A DNA stretch of 64,000 bases from Acarospora socialis (lineage: Eukaryota > Ascomycota > Lecanoromycetes > Acarosporales > Acarosporaceae), in contig JAMYGW020000011.1 of assembly GCA_025617375.2 (NCBI GenBank), positions 682,001-746,000 on the forward strand. Reading direction: 5' to 3'. Made by a program: the position numbers and the translations under genes. The notes beneath the pieces are model-generated. The model saw nothing but the letters and a program-made list of their open reading frames with translations, did not search any database and was not told the DNA's origin. Shown in pieces: positions 1 through 9,480 of this stretch (position 1 is its first letter; each line of letters starts with the position of its first letter).

Positions 1-319
1 CAAGACGGCGCTGTATGGGCGGGATGCGAACTGGGGGCGGATCTTGTGTGCGGTTGGGTATACGCCGGGGGTGGCGGAGGGGACGGTGGTGCCGGAGAGG
101 ACGTCGGTGAGTTTCGTGCCGACGGATGGGAGCGAGCCGTTGAGGTTGCTGGTGGATGGGGAGCCGGAGCGGGTGGATGAGGCGCGGGCGGCGAAGATTC
201 TGGAGGCGGAGGATTTGGAGATCTTGGTCGATTTGCGGAGTGGAGGCGAGGAGGCAAGTTATTGGTTTTGCGACTTCAGTCATGAGTATGTTACTATCAA
301 TGGTGATTACAGGACGTGA
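1..319 (+). CDS. ARG7: Glutamate N-acetyltransferase/amino-acid acetyltransferase (ArgJ type), C-terminal end
   Basis: Only the last 105 or so codons lie in the window; the gene starts upstream. The reading frame opens at base 2 with [15 protein letters not shown], the conserved ArgJ block near the C-terminal half of the beta chain, and closes with [13 protein letters not shown], the typical ArgJ ending. The family moves the acetyl group from N-acetylornithine to glutamate in the mitochondrial arginine pathway, and the precursor cuts itself at a threonine that lies outside this window. No intron is seen in this part. It ends 271 bp before the stop of the convergent SEC61 gene. Identity is firm from these two motifs. 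Whether the enzyme is mono- or bifunctional cannot be told from this fragment. Confidence 0.93.
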   Translation, partial: KTALYGRDANWGRILCAVGYTPGVAEGTVVPERTSVSFVPTDGSEPLRLLVDGEPERVDEARAAKILEAEDLEILVDLRSGGEEASYWFCDFSHEYVTINGDYRT

Positions 320-590
320 GGATGTGGGCGGAGGGAGAAGATGTAGACGGAGGTTTTTAGACTTTGGCTGCAACTCGGAAAACCGGAAGGCTTCTCGAGT
401 TTGGCCTTCTAAGACCGTTGATTGATATCTCGACTATCCTACATTACTACAAGTGACCTTTGCACTCGAAATGGAGAACACCGACTTGGTGTCCTCGCAA
501 TTCCTCTCGCGTACAAATGCCGCGCTTTTTGACCGCATACATATAGCGAATAAGTCGGATTCCAAAAGAATCCACCTTTCGATCACGGCA

Positions 591-2281
591 CTAGCCCATA
601 ACCATTCCCTTAAAACCACCCGTTTCACTCTCCTTTGCGGCAATCTCGAAGTAACCGTAGATGATCCTAGCGGATTTGTCAGTTTCCCCTCGATACCGCA
701 CGTAAATCTTGGATTACTCACGTGACAGCCAACAAGATACCGGTGCCCGAGCCAAGAGCACCCATCAGATCACTCGCAACAGACAGTGCGCCAATACACG
801 CACCACCAAAAGCAGCTGCGGTAGGAATGACCCTCTTGAGCTCCTTGTACATGCTTTGTTCCCGGTGTCCTGCCATGACCAGTCCCTGCTCTTTCAGCTG
901 CTTCGCCACATCTCTGGCCGAGGATCCGGAAACCTCTATCCAAGTTTTGGAGAAGACTGCACATGCGACAAGCATAAAGCCGATGTAGGCGGCGGTGTGA
1001 ATAGGGTCTAGTAGAGCTTCGGTGAAGTTCAGGGGTGGTGACATGTAGTAAGCCAACCCGGATTGGGCGAAAAGCTGAGCCGAGCCCTCACGGGGTTCCC
1101 AGACGCCCAGAAGTTTGACGAGAAGGTTTTCGGAGAAGCGGGAGTACAGCATCTGACTGACCAAGAAGATGTTGGAGGAAAGAGCGGACTGGAGCATGAT
1201 GGGCATGTTCGAGGTGTAGAAAAGACGGATCGGGTAGGAGCCGCGCATACCCCGTTGGCGGGAAGATTTAACGGGTATTTCAACGCGGAATCCCTGAAGG
1301 TAGATGACGGCCGCAAAGACAATGATCGTGGCAAGGAGGTTCATGATGTTCGGAAGATTCTGTCTGTAGAAGGCTTCATAGAGGGCACGCTGCTTGTCCG
1401 GCCACGTCAAGAGAAGGTGGAAGAGTGCGATGACTGCGCCCTCAAACTCAGGTCCCCGACCGGTGTTGATGGTGGTTGGGGAGAAGGCCTTCCAGATGAT
1501 CGATTCGCATATGTTGGTGGCGATGAACAGCGAAATACCACTTCCCAGACCGTACCCCTTTTGTAGAAGCTCGTCCAAAAGGATGACGATAAGCCCGGCC
1601 ACAACCAGCTGCACCACTAGAAGAACACAGATACCAGCACCAAGGTCCGATGGCTGGCCATAAAGCCCGGTGAGAACGTAGACGCAGGCTTGCCCGAAGG
1701 ATAGTATAATGGCAAATAACTTTTGTGCAGTTTGATAGAGCTCCCGGTCCGTCTTGAGATCCAAGTTCACGTCGATGAGGTGGGTTCCAGCAAGTAGCTT
1801 CGATGCTATCAGTCACATACTTCTTCCCAGTAGTCGTATATCATACCTGGAAAACCATTCCCGACGATATGATGGGCGTAATGCCCAGTTCCATCAGCGT
1901 TCCTCTGTTACTCGCCAACATCATCCGGAGCCAGTATAAGGGATCCGAGGTGTCTGATGATACAATGCCGTAGAGCGGCATTTGACTCATCACCAGGAAC
2001 ACCAACAGCGTCAACTACCACAGGCTTGTGCATTAGTGTCCATATTCAGTTGTAGTAGACCCTCGCGACACAGACTAGGGGGTGTCTGGACTTACCCCCG
2101 TCCACATCAACTTCTGAGAGAAAGGGATTTTCGTTTCGGGGGCCGCAACCTCTGGTAGAAGAGGGGTGAATGGTTTGATGAGATCGAGAAACCGTACTGC
2201 AGGTAGTAGACTCTGTCAGCCAAGCTGCTAGATGCTCTGTCCTCGAGGCGGCCCTGAGAAGGGGAACTCACAGCCGCTCAT
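591..2281 (-). CDS. SEC61: Sec61 alpha subunit of the ER protein translocon
   Basis: Pore-forming subunit of the Sec61 channel, which moves nascent proteins into or across the ER membrane. Five exons fit: 2272-2281, 2096-2196, 1847-2014, 722-1797 and 591-666, giving 476 residues, the usual size (about 480). The first exon carries only 10 bases (M-S-G plus one base). The fold is recognisable throughout: the start [16 protein letters not shown], the plug-side motif [47 protein letters not shown], and the end [12 protein letters not shown]. About ten hydrophobic segments are spread along it. All introns are GT-AG, 49-81 bp. A frame that simply reads through the last donor stops at 718, but the true tail is in the 76-base last exon after a 55 bp intron. 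It is divergent from SIS1 and convergent with ARG7. Confidence 0.96.
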
Positions 2282-3518
2282 GTTGGCGGTATTTCCGCTG
2301 AGCGGATATCCGAATTAAATCACTGGAGAAAGGAACGTCTAGAAGAAGTGCGCAAAGCAAGAGAAACACTCTCGAACGAGACTGGGTGTGATGCTGTTGT
2401 GTTGAAGACAGGTAAATTATTCTGGGAGGCCGACGAAGTGTGCTGTTCCAGCCGCGCTAAGTCTTTGAGACCACCTTACCCGATTATGTAAGCAGACCTC
2501 ACTTGTGAAGGTCCAGCAGATGGTCGTACGGAGTACGAAGGACTCATGGTAAGATTGACAAGACTTCTCTGACACAGTTCTCAGGGCGTTGGAGTATCAT
2601 ATCTTCTGTAGTTTTGTGTGATCTCTCGAATATGTAGTACTAGCACCTTGAAAGTGTGACAGTGCTGCCCTAAGCTTTCAGTCACCCTATACAGCCTTCG
2701 CCCGTTTCAGTACGATATATAGGAAGAATGAGTAACAAAACTCAGAGCGAGAGTACTTGTGCTTCTTCTTCTTCACTGGTGAGTCGATGCACTGTATCTC
2801 GTCAATGGGCATACACTTTGTGCACAGATGCTGTCAGAAGCCTCTATCCTCTGTCATCTCCAGTACCAATATATAATTGAAGAACACCATCAATCATCGA
2901 ACTGCTGTCTTTTAGTGCACTGCTCTCTTTCGACTTGTACAAATGACAGCTGGGCCGCTCTGTGAACCCGAGAGCGTAATTGCCCAAACGTGGATTTGCA
3001 GTGTAGGAGGTTGATTCACAGAAGCTTCTCGAAGGTTCGATTAATCCCTGACACCAAAAAACCCCCCCCCGGGTCCCGCTGCCTGAGTTGTTCACAGACA
3101 GACGTCACAGACCGCCTAAACGCAAAGCGTGGGGCAGCCCAGTCGACTAAATGCCATCTGCGTGTTCATGTTTCACCAACCCGACTCCGAAGCCTCACTA
3201 TTACTCTCAGCAAGCATTTCTAGTATTCGCTGGGTAATGACCTATTCATGATTTACCATCTTTCAGAGCGTGCCTCGTGACACAAAGTAAAACCTTCCTC
3301 CGCAGGTCATCACGTCAACTCCCCGCAGCTTCAACTTCTGCACCGTATCCCCAACCTACCGAGACCACCTCTCGAACTCAATCGTTGCGTGATTATCTTG
3401 AACGATTCTGGTGCACCATTCTCGGACGAGACTAGCAGAGTGTTAGTGCCGTTGTGGTTCAAACAGGTGGACTGCACGTTACCGCAACCGTGCTCTGGGT
3501 TTACCAACTGTTACCAAC
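2282..3518. other. Intergenic region between SEC61 and SIS1 (shared divergent promoter)
   Basis: About 1.2 kb with no convincing gene. It must hold both the SEC61 and the SIS1 promoters. Visible items are a four-unit heat-shock element (3021-3038), a run of nine C at 3062-3070 preceded by A5, and a pyrimidine-rich stretch at 2760-2780. Open frames here are short and have no recognisable product. Confidence 0.6.
3021..3038. promoter_or_regulatory. Heat-shock element (four inverted nGAAn units)
   Basis: The bases read GAAgcTTCtcGAAggTTC: four perfect alternating GAA/TTC units with exact 2-base spacing. This is the classic binding site for the heat-shock factor trimer. It lies 481 bp upstream of the SIS1 start codon and about 740 bp upstream of SEC61. 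In yeast SIS1 is a known Hsf1 target, so the placement makes sense. That it works here is inference. Confidence 0.75.
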
Positions 3519-4807
3519 ATGGTGGCAGAAACAAAACTCTATGACTCATTAGGCATCAAGCCTGAAGCCACGCAAGATGAGATCAAGAAGGGATACCGGT
3601 AAGGTCAACTTCCTCGCTCGAAGATGACCTATATCTAAGACTGACCGCTTCATAGGAAGGCCGCACTAAAGTGGCATCCGGACAAAAACAAGGACAACCC
3701 AAATGCATCGGAGAAGTTTAAAGGCAAGCAGCGAGATCCGCCGTGGCTGTCATCCTGTCCTAATATGATATGCAGAAGTTTCACAGGCTTACGAAATCCT
3801 ATCCGATCCCGAAAAGCGTAAAGTTTACGATCAGTACGGACTCGAGTTCCTCCTTCGTGGCGGCCATGAAGCACCACCGGGGGCAGGCGCCGGTACCGGG
3901 CCAGGGGGACCGGGTGGGATGCCATTCGGAGGGATGCCTGGTGGTTTTGGAGGAATGGGTGGCATGCCAGGCGGTGGACGAACATTTCACTTCTCGACCG
4001 GCGGAGGCGGAAACGGTGGCTTCAGCTTCAGCAACCCAGAGAGTATCTTTTCCGAGTTCTTTAGATCGGGAGGCGCTGGGATGGGGGATGATGATGATGT
4101 TTTCGCCAACTTGGGTGGTGGAATGGGCGGGGGAATGGGCGGGGGAAGTGGTGGTTTTAGGACAAGCTCGTCGAGGTTCAGGGATTCGAATGGCAGCAGT
4201 CGGCAGCGTCCTCCAACACCCGAGGTGACCACTGTGGAGAGGCCATTGCAATTGACTCTTGAAGACTTGTACACCGGGACGAAAAAGAAGATGAAGATTA
4301 AGCGTAAGACTTTCGACGAGAGCGGCAAAAGAAGCGTCCAGGACAAGATCCTCGAGATGGATATTAAACCAGGCCTGAAAGCGGGTAGCAAGATCAAGTT
4401 CAAGGGTGTCGGTGACCAAGAGGAGGGAGGGACGCAGGATTTACATTTCATTGTCAGCGAGGTTCGTCAGCTCCTATTCGTATGTATGCAAAGATTGCTA
4501 ACAGTCAGTATAGAAAGAGCATCGGATGTTCAAGCGGGACGGTGACAATATCAGGGCAGAAGTCGAACTCGACCTCAAGGAGGCACTTACAGGCTGGAAA
4601 CGAACGATAGCAACCATCGATGGCAAGCAAGTACCGGTATCTGGCGGTGGGCCGACTCCGCCAGGCTACGAGACTACCTTCCCAGGCTTGGGCATGCCGA
4701 AGAGTAAGAAGCCTACGGAAAGGGGCGACTTCATTGTCAAGGTGAAGGTAAAATTCCCGACGAGCTTGACACCGACGCAGAAGAGCCGTTTGAAGGAGAT
4801 CCTGTAG
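3519..4807 (+). CDS. SIS1: Class B Hsp40 co-chaperone (Sis1/Psi1/DNAJB type)
   Basis: J-domain protein that stimulates Hsp70, helps protein folding and, in yeast, translation initiation. Four exons: 3519-3598, 3656-3723, 3776-4461, 4514-4807; 375 residues. The J domain (about residues 5-72) starts KLYDSLGIKPEATQDEIKKGYR and has the essential HPD in KWHPDKNKDNP. A long Gly/Phe/Met-rich linker follows (residues about 80-160, with GGMPGG repeats), then the two beta-sandwich C-terminal domains with TVERPLQLTLEDLYTGTKKK and the tail LTPTQKSRLKEIL. No zinc finger is present, which separates it from class A (Ydj1). The second intron (3724-3775) appears to be a GC-AG intron, the only way to keep KFKEVSQAYEILSDPEKR in frame. 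A heat-shock element lies upstream. Confidence 0.95.
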
Positions 4808-5229
4808 ATGCTGAACCTGAGCGGGGTTCTACTGAAGGCAAGTTCAGCGCTTCTACAGGTTTGCGGGCGCATGCAGTACTTGGGGCTCTCTGCAACACAA
4901 CTTGGTTAAGGTGTTCGCCGGTATCGATTTCCACCGAGAGCCTCTAACCCCAGAACATTACACATATGCAAGGATTTAGCATTGAGCAAGGGGGCGAGAG
5001 TTCGGTGAGCCAGCAAGAGCCAACAACTGCACTGCTGGTCCAGAAAGATCAAACTGCCTAGGGAAGCTCATGGGTTCATCTCTCCATGTCAGTGTCAGCA
5101 TAAATATAGATGCTAGAGATTTCACAACGGTTGACCATCATCTGACTTTGGGAGAAATGCTCTCAATGTAGTAACATTGGATAAAAATTTCCACACCACT
5201 TCCCGCATCTGGCACCAACGCTGAGGGCC
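4808..5229. other. Intergenic, convergent SIS1/ureF 3' regions
   Basis: Holds the two facing 3' ends. I see no gene, repeat or other structure beyond ordinary 3'-UTR-like sequence. Confidence 0.5.
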
Positions 5230-6185
5230 TCACGAGTTGAAGATCCTCGAATAAAGCAGCTCATGTCTCCCAACCCACAAGTCCATCATCGGCACCACCT
5301 GCCCCGCATCCTCCACGGGTGTATCCCACTCCCTATCCACACAACCCTCAATCCGCTCCTGCAACCCTCTACTCGCCAGAAACCCCTGCGCCTGATACGG
5401 TCCCATAACCCCCGCACGCACCGCCGCACTCAGCACTGCCTTCACGTGGTTGAAAAGAAACACATAAGCCGTCTGCTCGATGGGCAGCCCCATCGAAAGA
5501 CAAACCACCGCCCAAACCGGCGCAAAGTGTCCGTTCGCGCCCAGGCCCGCCGAATCGGCGCCGGCAGCCTTCAACAGCGACGCGAAAGCCACCAGCGCGC
5601 GCGTCGCGCTGCTGTTACCATCACACACGGGACGCAGTGCGCGTTCCCAGACGCTCAGGAGCGCTCTGCCCTGCGCGATGCTGGCGCGGCGGGCGACGGT
5701 GCAGGGGGTGGACGCGTCAAGTTCGTCGTCGAGGGAGGCGAGGCGGTCGGGGTGGCGGTAGGCGGCGAGGGCGTAGGGAATGGCGGCGCCGGCGAGGGTG
5801 GAGAGGGAGAGGTGGAGGAAGTGTTGGAAGGATTGGGTGGCTGTGGTGTGGGGTGGGAGGGGCTTGTGGTGGGCGAGGTAGGATTCTAGACCGCTGGAGA
5901 AGGCGAAGGAGCCGAGTGGGAGGGCGGAGTCGGACAGAAGGAGGAGGGCATGGGTGGACGGGGGTTGGTGGAGAGCTGGGAGAGTGGGTTAGTAGGGCTA
6001 TTGAGGTGGGGAGTTGGTAGCAGGCGTGCCAAGGACTGACCATGGCCGTTGCTAGGGTCTGGAACGGAGGCCGTGTTGTCGGAGGTAGTATCGCGCTGTC
6101 TTAGTTGGTCATTAATATCATTGCAGTGTAGTTTGGACGTAGCACTTCCATCGTCGGGCAGCTGTCGATTGGAATTGCTGCTCAT
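5230..6185 (-). CDS. ureF: Urease accessory protein UreF
   Basis: UreF works with UreD and UreG to load nickel into urease. Two exons: 6041-6185 and 5230-5975, joined by a 65 bp intron; 296 residues. The N-terminal 50 residues are polar and unconserved. The family core starts with ALLLLSDSALPLGSFAFSSG and continues ESYLAHHKP. It carries an all-helical middle part with a run of Ala/Leu-rich helices, GHFAPVWAVVCLSMGLP, and ends with the diagnostic PMMDLWVGRHELLYSRIFNS-like tail. The gene is unusually GC-rich at wobble positions in its 3' half, so long antisense open frames appear on the other strand; these are not real. It faces COQ8 head-to-head over 233 bp. One AGATAA word at 6242-6247 could be a GATA-factor site for nitrogen control, but a single copy is weak evidence. 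Confidence 0.93.
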
Positions 6186-6418
6186 TGAAGCTGTATCATC
6201 GTACTCGTAGAGAAACTCACGGTGACACTCGGGCTTGGGAAAGATAACTCCGAGCCGCTAACCCGAACAGATCAAGTCTGCCCGAAAGATGATCGCTACT
6301 CATCCCTCTAGACTACGAGTACAAACATAAGACTGCACGAGGAAAAATGAACAGTCCTACATGGTCTACTCTATAATGCGAGCATACAACATATGGTGGT
6401 GAGGGCTTTCTGGGTATC
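6186..6418. promoter_or_regulatory. Short divergent promoter ureF/COQ8, with uORFs before COQ8
   Basis: Only 233 bp separate the two start codons, so regulatory DNA must be shared. On the plus strand, ATGs at 6347, 6361 and 6393 precede the COQ8 start at 6419. The first two open uORFs of 9 and 13 codons (6347-6376 and 6361-6402); the third overlaps the COQ8 start in another frame. They matter only if transcription starts upstream of 6347. Confidence 0.5.
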
Positions 6419-9185
6419 ATGGCAGGCAAGCGTCTTCTCGACGCCGTCTCTCTCTTCAGTGCCTCCCGCGCCATTGCCTCCAAGCACCTAGCCCTACGGA
6501 GCCAGCAATTCGATGCCTACAAAAGAACATCATCTCTCGCCAAGGCTGTAAAGAACCAGACAGACCGAGTTACACTTACAATTCGAGCAGCGGCGGCACT
6601 TGCGGAGCGGTTTGAGGGGCAGAGCGTCTCCTACTCAACGCAGACATCAAGTTCCACGCCAGCCCAAGCAAATAGTCAGCGGACTCCTGTACCCAGCAGT
6701 GAGAGTGTCGATGGCACTGACAATGGAACAAAGAGGAAGGAAGGCTTGGAGCAGGACCATTTCTATGAGAGATCGGAAGCCAATACTACAGCTGAACCTG
6801 TGCCAAACGGAGAGTTGGGAGTGAGACAGGAGAAGGCTGACAGGTATCCATTACCCGATGGGACTATACCACCAGCAGGGTCCGATATAAACGTGTCCAA
6901 GCGAGATAAGGATGTTCATTATAATAAGCAACAGTCTGCTCCAGCGAAGGAGCTCTTGACAGAAGAGAAGCAAGGATCGGAATCAGATCTACAACCAAAA
7001 ACGTCTGGGAGGACAAGCATACCTGAGCCTGCAGGTACACGCCCGCCCTTATCAGCGGAGGAAGCGAAGAAGCTGCAAAGGCAGGCGGAGTCCCAAATAC
7101 CATCACGCTCGGCCGAACCACCATCATCAGAATCAACCAGTGGAGACATTGCGGAGTTGGGCGTAGATCAGGACAAGGACGTCTTCTACAAGCCATCAAC
7201 TACTGCCTCCCCAGTGCTTTCGGCTCTACCTAGAGTAAAGGTACCTAAGGTCACCCAGGATGTTCAAGAGAGCGACGAGCATGTGCAAGATGCGGGAATC
7301 AATCAAGATGTTTTCTACTCTGCATCTCGCCGTCAAGAACAGGCTGTCCCCAGCGCACAGGCAATTCCCGAACAAGATCAACCCTCGCCAGAGATGTTCT
7401 CAGAATTGTTTCATAGCCCCAAGGTCGCTAGGATGTTGAATGGAAAAAGGACTAATAGCGAATCAGCAAAAGGGCTAAAGATGCGGGCTGCGGAAGGTAC
7501 TCCTGTCGAGCAAAATAACCTGAGTCAAGGCAAAGACCAAGATACCTTCAATGTACGAACGTCCGAGCAGAAAAACCCTGTAGAAGCCGAGCAGCCCGTG
7601 TCCGAGCCTTTGTCACGTACCAAATCAGACGATGAGGAGATGCGTAAGCTCGCTGAAGACATGGCAAACGACGTAGAGAAACTCTCACCTCAAAATCCAC
7701 AGGTGAGCACATCTCTGGGATATCTAGGAGTCTTGCTGATTCGCGCTGACAGGCGCCGCCCAGATTCCAGCGGCAATAGATTCGAGACCGGTTAATCCAT
7801 CTTACCAGATGCACGAGTCTCGAGTGCCGTCGTCGCGCTTCGGCAGGCTATGGCAGTATGGTGGATTGGCTACATCAATGGCTCTTGGTGCAGTTGGTGA
7901 GAGCTTTCGTCGTGCCACTGGAGGCAGTGATGTTACGGGTGGATCCTTGATGCTCAGTTCCGCGAATATGGAAAGGCTTGTTGCCAAACTTTCCCGGATG
8001 CGAGGGGCAGCACTGAAGCTCGGACAAATGATGAGTTTCCAGGGTTCGTAAAATAAGCGGTACAATGGCATCGGGTAGCTGATTTCCATTCCAGATTCTA
8101 AGATGTTGCCTGCATCCATACATGACGTCCTACAGCGCGTGCAAGATAGTGCAGATTACATGCCTGCGTCTCAGCGCAACCAAGTCCTGTCTAGCAACCT
8201 TGGAGACAACTGGCGGGATCATTTCGCATCCTTCGAAGAAATGCCTATGGCAGCTGCATCAATCGGACAAGTTCACGGTGCTATTCTCAAATCCACGGGT
8301 CAACGTGTAGCTGTCAAGGTGCAATATCCTGGCGTCGCCAACTCGATCGACTCCGACCTCAAAAACCTCTCCATCCTGCTCACAGCATCAAAACTTCTAC
8401 CAAAAGGCCTATATCTCGACAAAACTATCGCCAACGCACGCACAGAGCTGGCCTGGGAATGTGACTACGTCCGCGAAGCCGAATGCGGCAAGCGCTTCAA
8501 AGACCTTCTCCGCGACGAACAGGACACCTTCCTCGTCCCTGCCATCATCGACGAAGCCTCAGGCGCCCAAGTCCTCACCATGGAACGAATGGAAGGCGTC
8601 GGGGTGACGAAGGCGCAAAACCTCACGCAAGACCAGCGAGATTGGATCGGCACCCAAATCCTCCGCCTCTGTCTGCGCGAGATCACGGAATTCAAATTCA
8701 TGCAAACGGATCCCAATTGGACCAATTTCCTCTTCAACGCCAAGACGCAGATGCTTGAGCTCCTCGACTTCGGGGCCTCGCGCGAATACCCTGCCAAGTT
8801 CATCGATCCCTACATTCGAATCCTGTTTGCGGCCTCCCGTAACGACCGCGACGCTTGTCGAGACCTTTCCATCCAGCTCGGCTACCTGACTGGGTTTGAG
8901 TCGCAGGCCATGCTGAAGGTGCATATCAGCTCCGTTATTACCCTCGCGGAGCCGTTTAGAGATTCCTCACCGGAAGTCTACGATTTTCGAGATCAGACGA
9001 TTACCAAACGCGTTAAGGAGCTCATTCCTGTTATGATTCGGGAGAGGTTGGCGCCACCGCCTGAGGAAACGTATAGCCTTCATCGGAAGCTGAGTGGGGC
9101 TTTTCTACTATGTGCTAGGCTGGGAAGTAGGGTCAGGTGTCGGGAGATGTTCGCAAGGGCGATGGAGAAGGCAAATGTACATTAG
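6419..9185 (+). CDS. COQ8: Mitochondrial ABC1/ADCK-type atypical kinase for coenzyme Q synthesis
   Basis: COQ8/ADCK3 keeps the mitochondrial coenzyme Q biosynthetic complex together. Three exons: 6419-7702, 7764-8043, 8095-9185; 884 residues. The first 25 or so residues (AGKRLLDAVSLFSASRAIA) are basic and amphipathic, as in a mitochondrial targeting signal. Residues 80-430 are a long low-complexity linker with five degenerate D-x-D-x-F/Y motifs. The UbiB kinase core follows: KxGQ motif as ALKLGQMMSFQ (about 511-521), the AAAS loop in AAASIGQVHG (about 574), VAVKVQYPG with the ion-pair lysine, QTDPNWTNFLF as catalytic loop and LLDFGASREY as DFG loop (about 744). All hallmark residues are present, so it should be active. 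The acceptor at 7763 rather than 7752 keeps the frame. Divergent from ureF; SEC8 follows 295 bp downstream. Confidence 0.96.
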
Positions 9186-9480
9186 ATTAGAATGACAGTC
9201 TTCAGTTCGTGAATAAACCTTTGAGCCACGAAGAGGCGCCGCTAAGATCATAGATGGTCTGTGCAGTCCACCGTACCGTATTGAATCGAAGCGCATTTGC
9301 CAGCAGGGTCACGTTTGAATGGTGTATTTCAATGAGTTCGAAGCTCATCATTGAGACTTTTATTCTTGACCTTGAGAATATTTTACTCCTAGGTGGCTCA
9401 AAAAGCCCAGATGTCCGTTAATCTTGAAAGGTAAACAATGATACGGAGCTCACACGAGAGAGCCTTCCTATACCGACGCG

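Noticed and set aside
5263-6020. Long open frames antisense to ureF
   Set aside because: Arg/His/Gly-rich composition and no conserved motif; they are caused by the GC-rich wobble positions of ureF on the other strand.
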